Made by a program: the position numbers and the translations under genes. Shown in pieces: positions 8,015 to 15,307 of a DNA stretch of 60,069 nucleotides (positions within the stretch are counted from its first letter, which is position 1; each line of letters opens with the position of its first letter). The stretch is taken from contig JBOFUP010000063.1 of NCBI GenBank assembly GCA_051652645.1, positions 1 to 60,069 on the forward strand, written 5' to 3'. The notes beneath the pieces were generated by a model. The model was not told where the DNA came from, did no database searches, and worked only from the letters and a program-made list of their open reading frames with translations. This DNA comes from UBA7332 sp051652645 (lineage in GTDB: Bacteria > Bacteroidota > Bacteroidia > Bacteroidales > UBA7332).

Positions 8015-8034
8015 TTGAGATAACTATTTTTTTT
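8001..8034 (+). terminator. Perfect 11-bp hairpin followed by a T tract
   Basis: AATAGTTATCT at 8001-8011 pairs exactly with AGATAACTATT at 8018-8028 around a 6-base loop, and T residues run through 8027-8034. This is an intrinsic-terminator shape that could stop read-through from the repeat cluster. It overlaps the -7 box, so it could instead attenuate or regulate the downstream gene. Confidence 0.55.
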
Positions 8035-8078
8035 GGTCAATAGGTTTTTATAAGCCTTTATTTATATATGTATAGGAT

Positions 8079-9407
8079 ATGAATATTGTTGTAGTAGGTA
8101 CAGGTTATGTCGGGCTAGTTACAGGCACCTGTTTTGCTGAGATGGGAGTTAATGTCACTTGTGTGGACATAGACAGTCATAAGATTGAGCGACTGCAAAA
8201 AGGGGATATCCCTATTTATGAGCCTGGACTCGAGGAGATGGTTTTGCGTAATGTGACAGCTGGTCGTTTGAAGTTTACTACTGATCTGGTGCATTCGTTG
8301 GATGAGGCAGAGGTGGTTTTTAGTGCCGTGGGTACGCCTCCGGATGAGGATGGGAGTGCTGACTTGAAGTATGTGTTGGAGGTGGCTGCTCAGGTGGCGC
8401 GACATATGAAGCACTATACGTTGTTGGTAACTAAGAGTACGGTGCCTGTGGGTACGGCTTCTAAGGTTAAGGATGTTATGGCTAGGGAGTTGGCACTGAG
8501 GGGGGTGGATATATCTTTCGATGTGGCCTCTAACCCTGAGTTCCTCAAGGAGGGTGCTGCTATTAAGGATTTTATGAGCCCGGATAGGGTGGTCGTAGGT
8601 GTGGAGTCGGAGCAGGCTCGTGAGCTATTGAGCCGCCTTTACCGTCCTTTTATGATAAATAATTTCAGGGTGATATTCATGGATATCCCTTCGGCTGAGA
8701 TGACTAAGTATGCTGCGAACGCTATGTTGGCTACTCGTATTAGCTTCATGAATGATATTGCTAACTTGTGTGAGTTGGTGGGTGCGGACGTGAATATGGT
8801 ACGTAAGGGTATTGGTACGGATGCTAGGATTGGCAGTAAGTTCTTGTACTCGGGTTGTGGCTATGGTGGTTCGTGCTTCCCTAAGGATGTGAAGGCGCTG
8901 GTGCGCACCGGTAGGGAGTATGGCTATGAGATGGAGGTGATTGATGCTGTGGAGCGTGTGAATGATCGTCAAAAACAGCTATTGTACAGTAAGTTCGTAA
9001 GGATTGCTGGTGGTGAGGCGGGTCTCTCGCTTTCTGGTAAGAGGGCTGCTATATGGGGATTGTCATTCAAGCCTGAGACGGATGATATGCGTGAGGCTAC
9101 TTCTTTGGTGCTCATCGAGAGCTTGCTCAAGGCGGGTTGTGAGGTGGCTGTTTATGATCCGGTGTCGATGGATGAGGCTAGGCATAAGCTGGGTGACTCT
9201 GTCACTTATGCCACGGATATGTATGATGCTGTGGTGGATGCTGATGTGCTCTTCTTGGTGACTGAGTGGAAGGAGTTTAGATTGCCGAGCTGGAAGGTGA
9301 TGCGCCGAACGATGAGGGGTAACCTGGTGTTGGATGGGCGTAATATTTATGATCCAGCGGAGGTTAAGTCGCATGGTTTCACGTATGAGGGTATTGGTAT
9401 CCGCTGA
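8079..9407 (+). CDS. ugd: UDP-glucose 6-dehydrogenase
   Basis: This 442-residue enzyme would oxidise UDP-glucose to UDP-glucuronate with two NAD+, in the cytoplasm, supplying acidic sugar to surface polysaccharide. It has the N-terminal Rossmann motif VVGTGYVGLVTG (4-15), the conserved KSTVPVGT segment, the NPEFLKEG loop and the catalytic-cysteine motif SGCGYGGSCFPKD (about 256-268). The C-terminal domain has WGLSFKPETDDMREA. Length is normal for the UDP-glucose/GDP-mannose dehydrogenase family. A UDP-N-acetylmannosamine dehydrogenase role is less likely because the N-terminal and SFKPETDD motifs fit the Ugd subgroup. It has its own promoter and is separated from the glycosyltransferases by repeats. 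Confidence 0.93.
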   Translation: MNIVVVGTGYVGLVTGTCFAEMGVNVTCVDIDSHKIERLQKGDIPIYEPGLEEMVLRNVTAGRLKFTTDLVHSLDEAEVVFSAVGTPPDEDGSADLKYVLEVAAQVARHMKHYTLLVTKSTVPVGTASKVKDVMARELALRGVDISFDVASNPEFLKEGAAIKDFMSPDRVVVGVESEQARELLSRLYRPFMINNFRVIFMDIPSAEMTKYAANAMLATRISFMNDIANLCELVGADVNMVRKGIGTDARIGSKFLYSGCGYGGSCFPKDVKALVRTGREYGYEMEVIDAVERVNDRQKQLLYSKFVRIAGGEAGLSLSGKRAAIWGLSFKPETDDMREATSLVLIESLLKAGCEVAVYDPVSMDEARHKLGDSVTYATDMYDAVVDADVLFLVTEWKEFRLPSWKVMRRTMRGNLVLDGRNIYDPAEVKSHGFTYEGIGIR

Positions 9408-9458
9408 GTGTTAACCTGAGTTAAAGGAAATAAACCAAATTGATATAACTAAGTCTAC

Positions 9459-9466
9459 AATTTTTG
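9459..9466 (+). promoter_or_regulatory. Possible -7 box of the moxR-bat operon
   Basis: AATTTTTG is one base off TAnnTTTG and lies about 90 bases before moxR, the first gene of the operon. The leader after it is GC-rich (GCCCTCGT..ACGGGTGGGGC, 9481-9510) and could fold. No good -33 element is seen. Weak call. Confidence 0.3.
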
Positions 9467-9556
9467 TATGCCCTAGGGATGCCCTCGTCTATTACGGGTG
9501 GGGCGCTTGTGGGTGTTGAATGAAATTTTAAACTAAAAAAATAATAACGTTATCTT

Positions 9557-10552
9557 ATGAATCAAGCAGTAGATATTCGTGAATTGAATGAGAGAATAGA
9601 GGCTAAGAGCTCTTTTGTTAATGTGTTGATGATGGGGATGGATCAGGCTATCGTGGGGCAGAAGCACCTTGTGGAGTCGTTGGTGATCGGTCTTTTGTCG
9701 AATGGTCACGTACTTCTTGAGGGTGTGCCGGGATTGGCTAAGACGCTTGCTATTAAGACGCTTTCGCAACTTATTGATGCTAAGTATAGTCGTATTCAGT
9801 TTACTCCTGACTTGTTGCCTGCCGACGTGGTGGGTACTATGGTTTATAGTCAGAAGAGTGAGGAGTTTCATGTTAAACAGGGTCCTATATTTGCGAACTT
9901 CGTATTGGCCGATGAGATAAACCGTGCTCCGGCTAAGGTGCAGTCGGCTTTGCTTGAGGCTATGCAGGAGAGACAGGTCACTATCGGTGATCATACTTAT
10001 AAGTTGGATAACCCGTTCTTGGTTATGGCTACGCAGAACCCTATTGAACAGGAGGGTACTTATCCGCTTCCTGAGGCTCAGGTGGACCGTTTCATGTTGA
10101 AGGTGGTGATATCTTACCCGAAGCGTGAGGAGGAGAGATTGATCATACGCCAGAATATGAGTCTGAGTTCTAAGGAGATCAAACCGGTGGTGACGGCTCA
10201 GGAGATCATCGAGGCTAGAAACTTGGTTCGCGAGATATATATGGATGAGAAGATTGAGAGATATATCGTGGATATTGTTTTCGCTACGCGTTTCCCTAAG
10301 GAGGCGGGTCTGGAGCACCTAGAGGGTATGATCTCTTTCGGGGCTTCTCCTCGTGCTTCTATCTCTTTGGCTATAGCTGCTAGGGCTTATGCATTCATCA
10401 AGCGTAGGGGCTATGTGATTCCGGAGGATGTGAGAGCGGTGTGTTATGATGTGCTTCGTCACCGTATTGGCTTGAGCTATGAGGCTGAGGCTAATAATAT
10501 GTCTTCGGAGGATATTATAAGCGAGATTCTTAACAGGGTGGATGTGCCTTAA
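9557..10552 (+). CDS. MoxR family AAA+ ATPase
   Basis: The 331-residue AAA+ protein has Walker A in LLEGVPGLAKT (near 53-63), Walker B in LADEINRAP (about 115-123), a sensor segment MATQNPIEQEGTYPLPEAQ and a sensor-2/lid domain with SFGASPRAS. MoxR ATPases act as chaperone-like ATPases that activate partner proteins carrying von Willebrand A domains. Here it heads the bat operon, 14 bases before the DUF58 gene, the usual arrangement for MoxR of the MRP subgroup in Bacteroidales. It is likely cytoplasmic and works on the VWA proteins BatA and BatB encoded below. Confidence 0.95.
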   Translation: MNQAVDIRELNERIEAKSSFVNVLMMGMDQAIVGQKHLVESLVIGLLSNGHVLLEGVPGLAKTLAIKTLSQLIDAKYSRIQFTPDLLPADVVGTMVYSQKSEEFHVKQGPIFANFVLADEINRAPAKVQSALLEAMQERQVTIGDHTYKLDNPFLVMATQNPIEQEGTYPLPEAQVDRFMLKVVISYPKREEERLIIRQNMSLSSKEIKPVVTAQEIIEARNLVREIYMDEKIERYIVDIVFATRFPKEAGLEHLEGMISFGASPRASISLAIAARAYAFIKRRGYVIPEDVRAVCYDVLRHRIGLSYEAEANNMSSEDIISEILNRVDVP

Positions 10553-10566
10553 TTAACTTTTAGAGA

Positions 10567-11442
10567 ATGCAGACAAGCGATCTACTTAAAAAGGTACGAC
10601 AGATTGAGATCAAGACAAGGGGGCTGTCGAGCAATATTTTTGCTGGACAGTATCACTCGGCCTTTAGGGGTAGGGGGATGGCCTTTGCCGAGGTTAGGGA
10701 GTACCAGTTTGGCGATGACATAAGGGATATTGATTGGAACGTCACGGCGAGACATACTTCGCCTTATGTCAAGGTGTTTGAGGAGGAGCGCGAGCTGACT
10801 GTCATGCTTATGGTTGACCTCTCAGGGAGTGGTATGTTCGGTACGAGCAATGCTATGAAGAGGGAGGTGATCACGGAGATTGCCGCTACGCTTGCTTTCT
10901 CGGCTATGCAGAACAATGACAAGATTGGGGTGATATTCTTCTCGGATAGGATAGAGAAATTTATACCGCCTCAGAAGGGTAAAAAGCATATTCTTTATAT
11001 TATTCGTGAGCTAATAGAGTTTAAACCGCAGAGTGAGGCAACGGATATATCCTTGGCTCTTAGGTATGTCTCGAATGCTATGAAGAGGAGATGTACGGCT
11101 TTCATATTATCGGATTTTATCGATGAGAAGGGTATCAAGGATGCTCTGACTATCGCAAATAATAAGCACGATATGGTGGCTATTCAGATCTATGACCCGC
11201 GTGAGGTGGAGATGCCTAGCGTGGGACTAATCAAGGTGAAGGATGCTGAGAGTGGTGTGGACCGTTGGATTGATAGCTCCTCTAAGAGGGTTAGGGATCA
11301 CTATGCTAAGTGGTGGAGCGATATGCAGGTGCGTAACGTGGATGCTATGAGAAAGAGTAGGGTGGACTTCGTCTCTATTGCTACGAACGAGGATTATGTG
11401 TTATCGTTGATGAATCTTTTTCGCAGAAGGGGCGGTAGGTGA
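10567..11442 (+). CDS. DUF58 domain protein of the bat operon
   Basis: This 291-residue protein contains the DUF58 signature GDDIRDIDWNVTARH (about 49-63), followed by a VWA-like start MLMVDLSGSGMFG. It has no signal peptide or membrane span, so it should be cytoplasmic. DUF58 proteins almost always sit beside moxR and are thought to be MoxR partners; the biochemical role is not established. It lies between moxR and the membrane-protein genes of the bat operon, with 14 bases before it and an unusually GC-rich hairpin after it. Confidence 0.92.
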   Translation: MQTSDLLKKVRQIEIKTRGLSSNIFAGQYHSAFRGRGMAFAEVREYQFGDDIRDIDWNVTARHTSPYVKVFEEERELTVMLMVDLSGSGMFGTSNAMKREVITEIAATLAFSAMQNNDKIGVIFFSDRIEKFIPPQKGKKHILYIIRELIEFKPQSEATDISLALRYVSNAMKRRCTAFILSDFIDEKGIKDALTIANNKHDMVAIQIYDPREVEMPSVGLIKVKDAESGVDRWIDSSSKRVRDHYAKWWSDMQVRNVDAMRKSRVDFVSIATNEDYVLSLMNLFRRRGGR

Positions 11443-11461
11443 TACTTCCCTCTTTGCTTCG

Positions 11462-11498
11462 CGCCCTCGCCTTGGGTATATTCCCCTGGGCGGGGGTG
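11462..11498 (+). other. GC-rich hairpin inside the bat operon
   Basis: Bases 11462-11476 pair with 11484-11498 at 14 of 15 positions (three of them G-U) around a 7-base loop. No T tract follows, so it does not look like a full terminator. It separates moxR-DUF58 from the membrane-protein genes and may act as a partial terminator or an mRNA-stability or processing element. Confidence 0.6.
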
Positions 11499-11531
11499 TG
11501 GTAAATTAATATAATTAAGCATCGGACTCTT

Positions 11532-12482
11532 ATGATGAAATTTAAGTCAATAATATTTTTCTCTCTGGCTTTGGCATCGATGCAGCAGATGGGGGCTCAA
11601 CAGATCTCGCTAAAGGCTTCGATGGACTCGGCCGGGATTGCCATAGGTAATCAGACGAAGATACACCTTAACCTCACCCAGGATAGGGACCAGATGGTGC
11701 AGATGCCTTTTCTCTCGGATACGATAGTCAGGGGTATTGAGATTCTGGGGGTGAAGGGACCGGACACGGTTGATCTGGGTTCGAATAGGATTGAGGTCAA
11801 AATGGATTATCTGATTACATCTTTCGACTCGGCTCTTTACTATATCCCTCCTTTCATGGCCGTAAGTGGTGAGGATACGATCTACTCGAATGATCTGGGC
11901 CTCAAGGTGATTACTTATGATGTTCAGGATACTACGCAGGGGGCTTTCTTCGATATTAAACCGACTTATAGTGCTCCTTTCGTGTGGGCGGATTATCACT
12001 TTATTGTGTTGGCTATAGTGTCGGCTTTGTGGATACTGGTGATGGTGTTGTATGCTCTTCAGCAGAGACGTCGTCATGGTAAGGTGAGCTTTGTGGCTGA
12101 ACCGCCAGTGCCTCTTTTGCCGCCAGATGAGGAGGCTATGATGGAGCTGGAGGCTCTAAAGGGTGAGAAGTTGTGGCAGAATGGTAGGGAGAAGGAGTAT
12201 TATACTCGCCTGACAGATACGCTTCGTCACTATCTCGAGCGTAGGTTTGGATTTAATGCTCCGGAGATGACTACATCGGATATCTTGCAGAGGTTGTCTA
12301 AGGAGGAGGATCTTAAGGTGGTGCGCCGTGAGATGGAGGATCTGCTTCGTACGGCTGACTTCGTGAAGTTTGCCAAACAGCGTCCACTGCCTCAGGAGAA
12401 TGAGTCTGCTATTGTGTGGGCTTTGACCATTGTCTCTAAGACCAAACAACAACAACAACAAGAGGAGGAGATAAAGGCATGA
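11532..12482 (+). CDS. Single-span membrane protein of the bat operon, upstream of BatA
   Basis: A 316-residue protein with a signal peptide (residues 1-22, ending ALASMQQMGAQ), a periplasmic domain of about 130 residues resembling the Ig-like part of BatD, one membrane span near 158-178 (FIVLAIVSALWILVMVLYAL), and a cytoplasmic tail ending in a Q-rich run (KQQQQQEEE) from five CAA codons. The tail has a helical segment (LTDTLRHYLERRFGFNAPEMTTSDIL) similar to tails in BatD and other bat membrane proteins. It overlaps batA by four bases (ATGA), so the two are translationally coupled. The exact role is unknown. Confidence 0.82.
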   Translation: MMKFKSIIFFSLALASMQQMGAQQISLKASMDSAGIAIGNQTKIHLNLTQDRDQMVQMPFLSDTIVRGIEILGVKGPDTVDLGSNRIEVKMDYLITSFDSALYYIPPFMAVSGEDTIYSNDLGLKVITYDVQDTTQGAFFDIKPTYSAPFVWADYHFIVLAIVSALWILVMVLYALQQRRRHGKVSFVAEPPVPLLPPDEEAMMELEALKGEKLWQNGREKEYYTRLTDTLRHYLERRFGFNAPEMTTSDILQRLSKEEDLKVVRREMEDLLRTADFVKFAKQRPLPQENESAIVWALTIVSKTKQQQQQEEEIKA

Positions 12483-13468
12483 TGATAGAATTTGCAAAAC
12501 CGTTATATCTATATCTGCTGATTGTGCCTATCGCTATGGTGGTGTGGTACATCTTGCGTCAGCATAGGGCTGAGGCTACTTTGCAGCTCTCAACAACTAA
12601 GGGTATTGAGTCGCTATCGCCTGGTATGAAGGTGAGGTTAAGACATATGCCTTTTGCTTTGAGGGTACTGGCTATAGTGGCATTGATCACGGCACTGGCG
12701 CGTCCGCAGAGTTCGAATAGCTGGTCGACAGTGACCAGCGAGGGGATAGACATCATGATGACGCTCGATATATCGAGCTCTATGTTGGCTGCTGACCTTA
12801 AACCTAATCGTTTGGAGGCGGCTAAGGATGTGGCTTCGAGCTTCATCGCTGGCCGTTCGAGTGACAACATCGGTCTGGTGGTCTTTGCTGGTGAGAGCTT
12901 CACGCAGTGTCCGCTAACTACTGACCATGCTGTGCTCTTGAATCTTTTCAGGGGTGTGGAGTGTGGACTTATAGAGGATGGTACTGCCATTGGTCTGGGA
13001 TTGGCTAACGCTGTATCGAGACTAAAGGAGAGTACGGCTAAGTCGAAGGTGATCATCCTTCTGACTGATGGGTCGAACAACAGGGGTGAGATTGCTCCGG
13101 TGACGGCTGCCGAGATTGCTCGCTCCTTTGGGGTGAGGGTCTACACGGTGGGTGTGGGTACCATGGGTACGGCACCTATGCCTATGCAGACTCCTTTTGG
13201 GGTTCAGTATCAGAATGTGCCGGTGGAGATAGATGAGAATGTTCTCAAACAGATAGCTTCACTCACCGATGGTAAGTACTTCAGGGCTACGGACAACTCA
13301 TCGCTTAAGGAGATATATAGAGAGATCGATCAGCTTGAGAAGAGTAAGATGCAGAATCAGGAGTTCAGCAAGCGAAACGAGGAGTTTAAGTGGTTTGCAC
13401 TGATAGCTTTCTTGGCTCTGTTGATTGAGGCTGTATTGAGATTGACGATCTACAGAAAAATACCATAA
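12479..13468 (+). CDS. batA: BatA, VWA domain membrane protein
   Basis: The 329-residue protein has an N-terminal membrane span (LYLLIVPIAMVVWYIL), a second span near residues 55-75, a von Willebrand A domain with the metal-site motif DISSSM (about 96-101) and TDGSNNRGE, and a C-terminal span (FALIAFLALLIEAVLRL). This topology places the VWA domain in the periplasm. In Bacteroides fragilis the Bat (Bacteroides aerotolerance) proteins contribute to oxygen tolerance. Start codon overlaps the previous stop; batB starts 16 bases downstream. BatA and BatB are close paralogues here. Confidence 0.93.
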   Translation: MMIEFAKPLYLYLLIVPIAMVVWYILRQHRAEATLQLSTTKGIESLSPGMKVRLRHMPFALRVLAIVALITALARPQSSNSWSTVTSEGIDIMMTLDISSSMLAADLKPNRLEAAKDVASSFIAGRSSDNIGLVVFAGESFTQCPLTTDHAVLLNLFRGVECGLIEDGTAIGLGLANAVSRLKESTAKSKVIILLTDGSNNRGEIAPVTAAEIARSFGVRVYTVGVGTMGTAPMPMQTPFGVQYQNVPVEIDENVLKQIASLTDGKYFRATDNSSLKEIYREIDQLEKSKMQNQEFSKRNEEFKWFALIAFLALLIEAVLRLTIYRKIP

Positions 13469-13484
13469 ATAAGATTATTGAGTT

Positions 13485-14507
13485 ATGTTTAGATTTGCAA
13501 ATCCAGAATATCTTTGGTTGCTACTTTTACTTCCTGCTCTTTTGATTCTGTTCTTATATGGACGAAGGGCTAGGAAGAGGGAGTTGGCTGCATTTGGTGA
13601 GGCTCACCTGCTGGAGGCTCTCATGCCTGAGGTCTCTAACGCTAGGAGCTTCGTGAAGTTTTTCTTGCTCTTTGCCGCTATTGCTGTCTCTATATTCGTG
13701 ATTGCTGCTCCGCAGTTTGGATCGAAACTGGAGAGTGTGAAGAGGAAGGGGGTCGAGGTGATGATTGCTCTCGATGTGTCGAACTCCATGATGGCTAGGG
13801 ATATAACTCCTAGTCGATTGGAGAAGTCGAAGCAGATAGTGGGTAGGTTGAGTGATAGACTAAGGGATGATAAGATTGGTCTTATTGTCTTTGCTGGTGA
13901 TGCTTTCACGCAGCTGCCTATGACATCGGATAATGTGTCGGCTAAGATGTTTTTCTCTTCTATAAACCCGGGTATTGTCCCTGTGCAGGGGACGGCTGTG
14001 GGGGCGGCTATTCGTCTGGCTACGCGCTCTTTCACTCCTAATGAGGCTAGCGGAAAGAGTATAGTGGTGATTACTGATGGTGAGAACCATGAGGATAATG
14101 CTGTGGAGGCGGCTCAGGCGGCTCAAGAGAGGGGTATCTCGGTGAATGTAATAGGTATTGGTTCGCCGCAAGGGGCTCCGATACCTGAGGGGCAGAGTAG
14201 CTCTTCGTTCAGAAGGGATGCTCAGGGTAACGTCGTTGTCACAAAGCTCAACGAGGAGATGTGTCGTGAGATAGCTCAAGCGGGTAAGGGTGTTTATGTG
14301 CACGCGGACAACGCTGGTTCGGCTCTTAGGGCCATCACTTCGGAGATTGATAAGATGAATAAGTCGGAGATAGAGAGTCAGGTGTACTCGGAGTATGACG
14401 AACAGTATGGTGTGGTGGCTTGGATTGTCTTGTTGCTACTGATCATAGAGTTTGCTCTGCTGGAGAAGAAGAATCCGCTATTTAGAAACATTCACCTATT
14501 TCGTTAA
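13485..14507 (+). CDS. batB: BatB, VWA domain membrane protein
   Basis: A 340-residue paralogue of BatA. It has an N-terminal span (YLWLLLLLPALLILFLYG), a second span (KFFLLFAAIAVSIFVIAA), a VWA domain with the MIDAS motif DVSNSM (near 102-107) followed by TPSRLEKSK, then TDGENHEDNA, and a C-terminal span (VVAWIVLLLLIIEFALL). Likely an inner-membrane protein with a periplasmic VWA domain that works with BatA and a MoxR partner. It is followed after 7 bases by batC. Confidence 0.93.
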   Translation: MFRFANPEYLWLLLLLPALLILFLYGRRARKRELAAFGEAHLLEALMPEVSNARSFVKFFLLFAAIAVSIFVIAAPQFGSKLESVKRKGVEVMIALDVSNSMMARDITPSRLEKSKQIVGRLSDRLRDDKIGLIVFAGDAFTQLPMTSDNVSAKMFFSSINPGIVPVQGTAVGAAIRLATRSFTPNEASGKSIVVITDGENHEDNAVEAAQAAQERGISVNVIGIGSPQGAPIPEGQSSSSFRRDAQGNVVVTKLNEEMCREIAQAGKGVYVHADNAGSALRAITSEIDKMNKSEIESQVYSEYDEQYGVVAWIVLLLLIIEFALLEKKNPLFRNIHLFR

Positions 14508-14514
14508 TTGCCCT

Positions 14515-15255
14515 ATGCAACTAAGATATTTAACTATTGTAGCTTCCATGGCGCTTTTCGCTGGTGTGGCTACGGCTCAGAAGGCTGAGCGTTCGAGTAT
14601 CAGGCAGGGTAACCGTGCCTATGATAAGGAGGATTTTGTGCAGGCTGAGATTGACTTTAGAAAGAGTATAGATGTGAACCCAAACTCTAAGGAGGGTGTG
14701 TTCAACTTGGGTAATGCTCTCTATAGGCAAGGTAAAGTGGGGGAGGCTGTCGAGCAGTATCAGATCTCGGCTGGTAGTGACCCCTCTAGGGTGGCTAACT
14801 CTATGCATAACATTGGCAACTCTATGCTTATGGCTAGGGAGTATGCCAAAGCGGTGGAGGCTTTCAAGATGGCTCTGCGTAATAACCCGAATGATAATGA
14901 GTCTCGTTATAACTTGGCTTATGCTCAGAAGAAGTTGAAGGATCAACAGGAGCAGCAGCAGAACCAAGACCAGAACCAAGACCAGAACCAAGACCAAGAT
15001 CAAGATAAGGATCAGCAGAAGGATCAGCAGGAGCAGCAGAAGGATCAGCAACAGGAGCAGCAGCAACAGAACCAACAGAACCAACAGCAGCAGCAAGAGC
15101 AGCAGCAGCAGCAGCCTAAGGAGGATAAGATGTCGCAGGAGAATGCTCAGCAGATTCTGGATGCTTTCTTGCAGGATGAGAAGCAGACGCAAGAGAAGGT
15201 CAAAGAGAAGCAGAAGCAGCAGATGCAGAAGCGTAAGGTTGAGAAGGATTGGTAG
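14515..15255 (+). CDS. batC: BatC, TPR protein with Q/N/D-rich low-complexity tail
   Basis: A 246-residue exported protein with a signal peptide (MQLRYLTIVASMALFAGVATAQ) and about three tetratricopeptide repeats (GNRAYDKEDFVQAEIDFRKS, then NLGNALYRQGKVGEAVEQY and MLMAREYAKAVEAFKMAL). From residue about 142 comes a roughly 65-residue tract made almost only of Q, N, D, K and E. The frame is open upstream to 14452 inside batB, but the signal peptide fixes the start at ATG 14515, 7 bases after batB. TPR scaffolds bind partner proteins; here probably BatA, BatB or BatD in the periplasm. The tract arises from short DNA repeats and may vary in length between strains. Confidence 0.9.
   Translation: MQLRYLTIVASMALFAGVATAQKAERSSIRQGNRAYDKEDFVQAEIDFRKSIDVNPNSKEGVFNLGNALYRQGKVGEAVEQYQISAGSDPSRVANSMHNIGNSMLMAREYAKAVEAFKMALRNNPNDNESRYNLAYAQKKLKDQQEQQQNQDQNQDQNQDQDQDKDQQKDQQEQQKDQQQEQQQQNQQNQQQQQEQQQQQPKEDKMSQENAQQILDAFLQDEKQTQEKVKEKQKQQMQKRKVEKDW
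14961..14996. repeat. 12-bp minisatellite, three units, in batC
   Basis: The unit GAACCAAGACCA occurs three times in a row and is followed by CAAGAT/CAG-rich degenerate repeats to about 15115. Being a multiple of three, unit gain or loss would change tail length without a frameshift. Confidence 0.85.
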
Positions 15256-15307
15256 GGATATAGTATATAACTACTTAATACTTATTTGAAGAATATCTAA
15301 AAGAACT

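Noticed and set aside
1..8034. Invertible promoters of the Bacteroides capsule type
   Set aside because: No promoter box is flanked by matching inverted repeats near the polysaccharide genes, and no recombinase gene is present.
9533..10318. 261-codon minus-strand frame opposite moxR
   Set aside because: It is antisense to a well-conserved AAA+ gene and has no recognisable domain.
14452..14514. Upstream extension of batC into batB
   Set aside because: The signal peptide beginning at ATG 14515 and the normal gene spacing show the real start.
14530..15192. 220-codon minus-strand frame opposite batC
   Set aside because: It is a Leu/Ile/Val-only shadow of the CAG/CAA repeats; batC on the plus strand has a signal peptide and TPRs.
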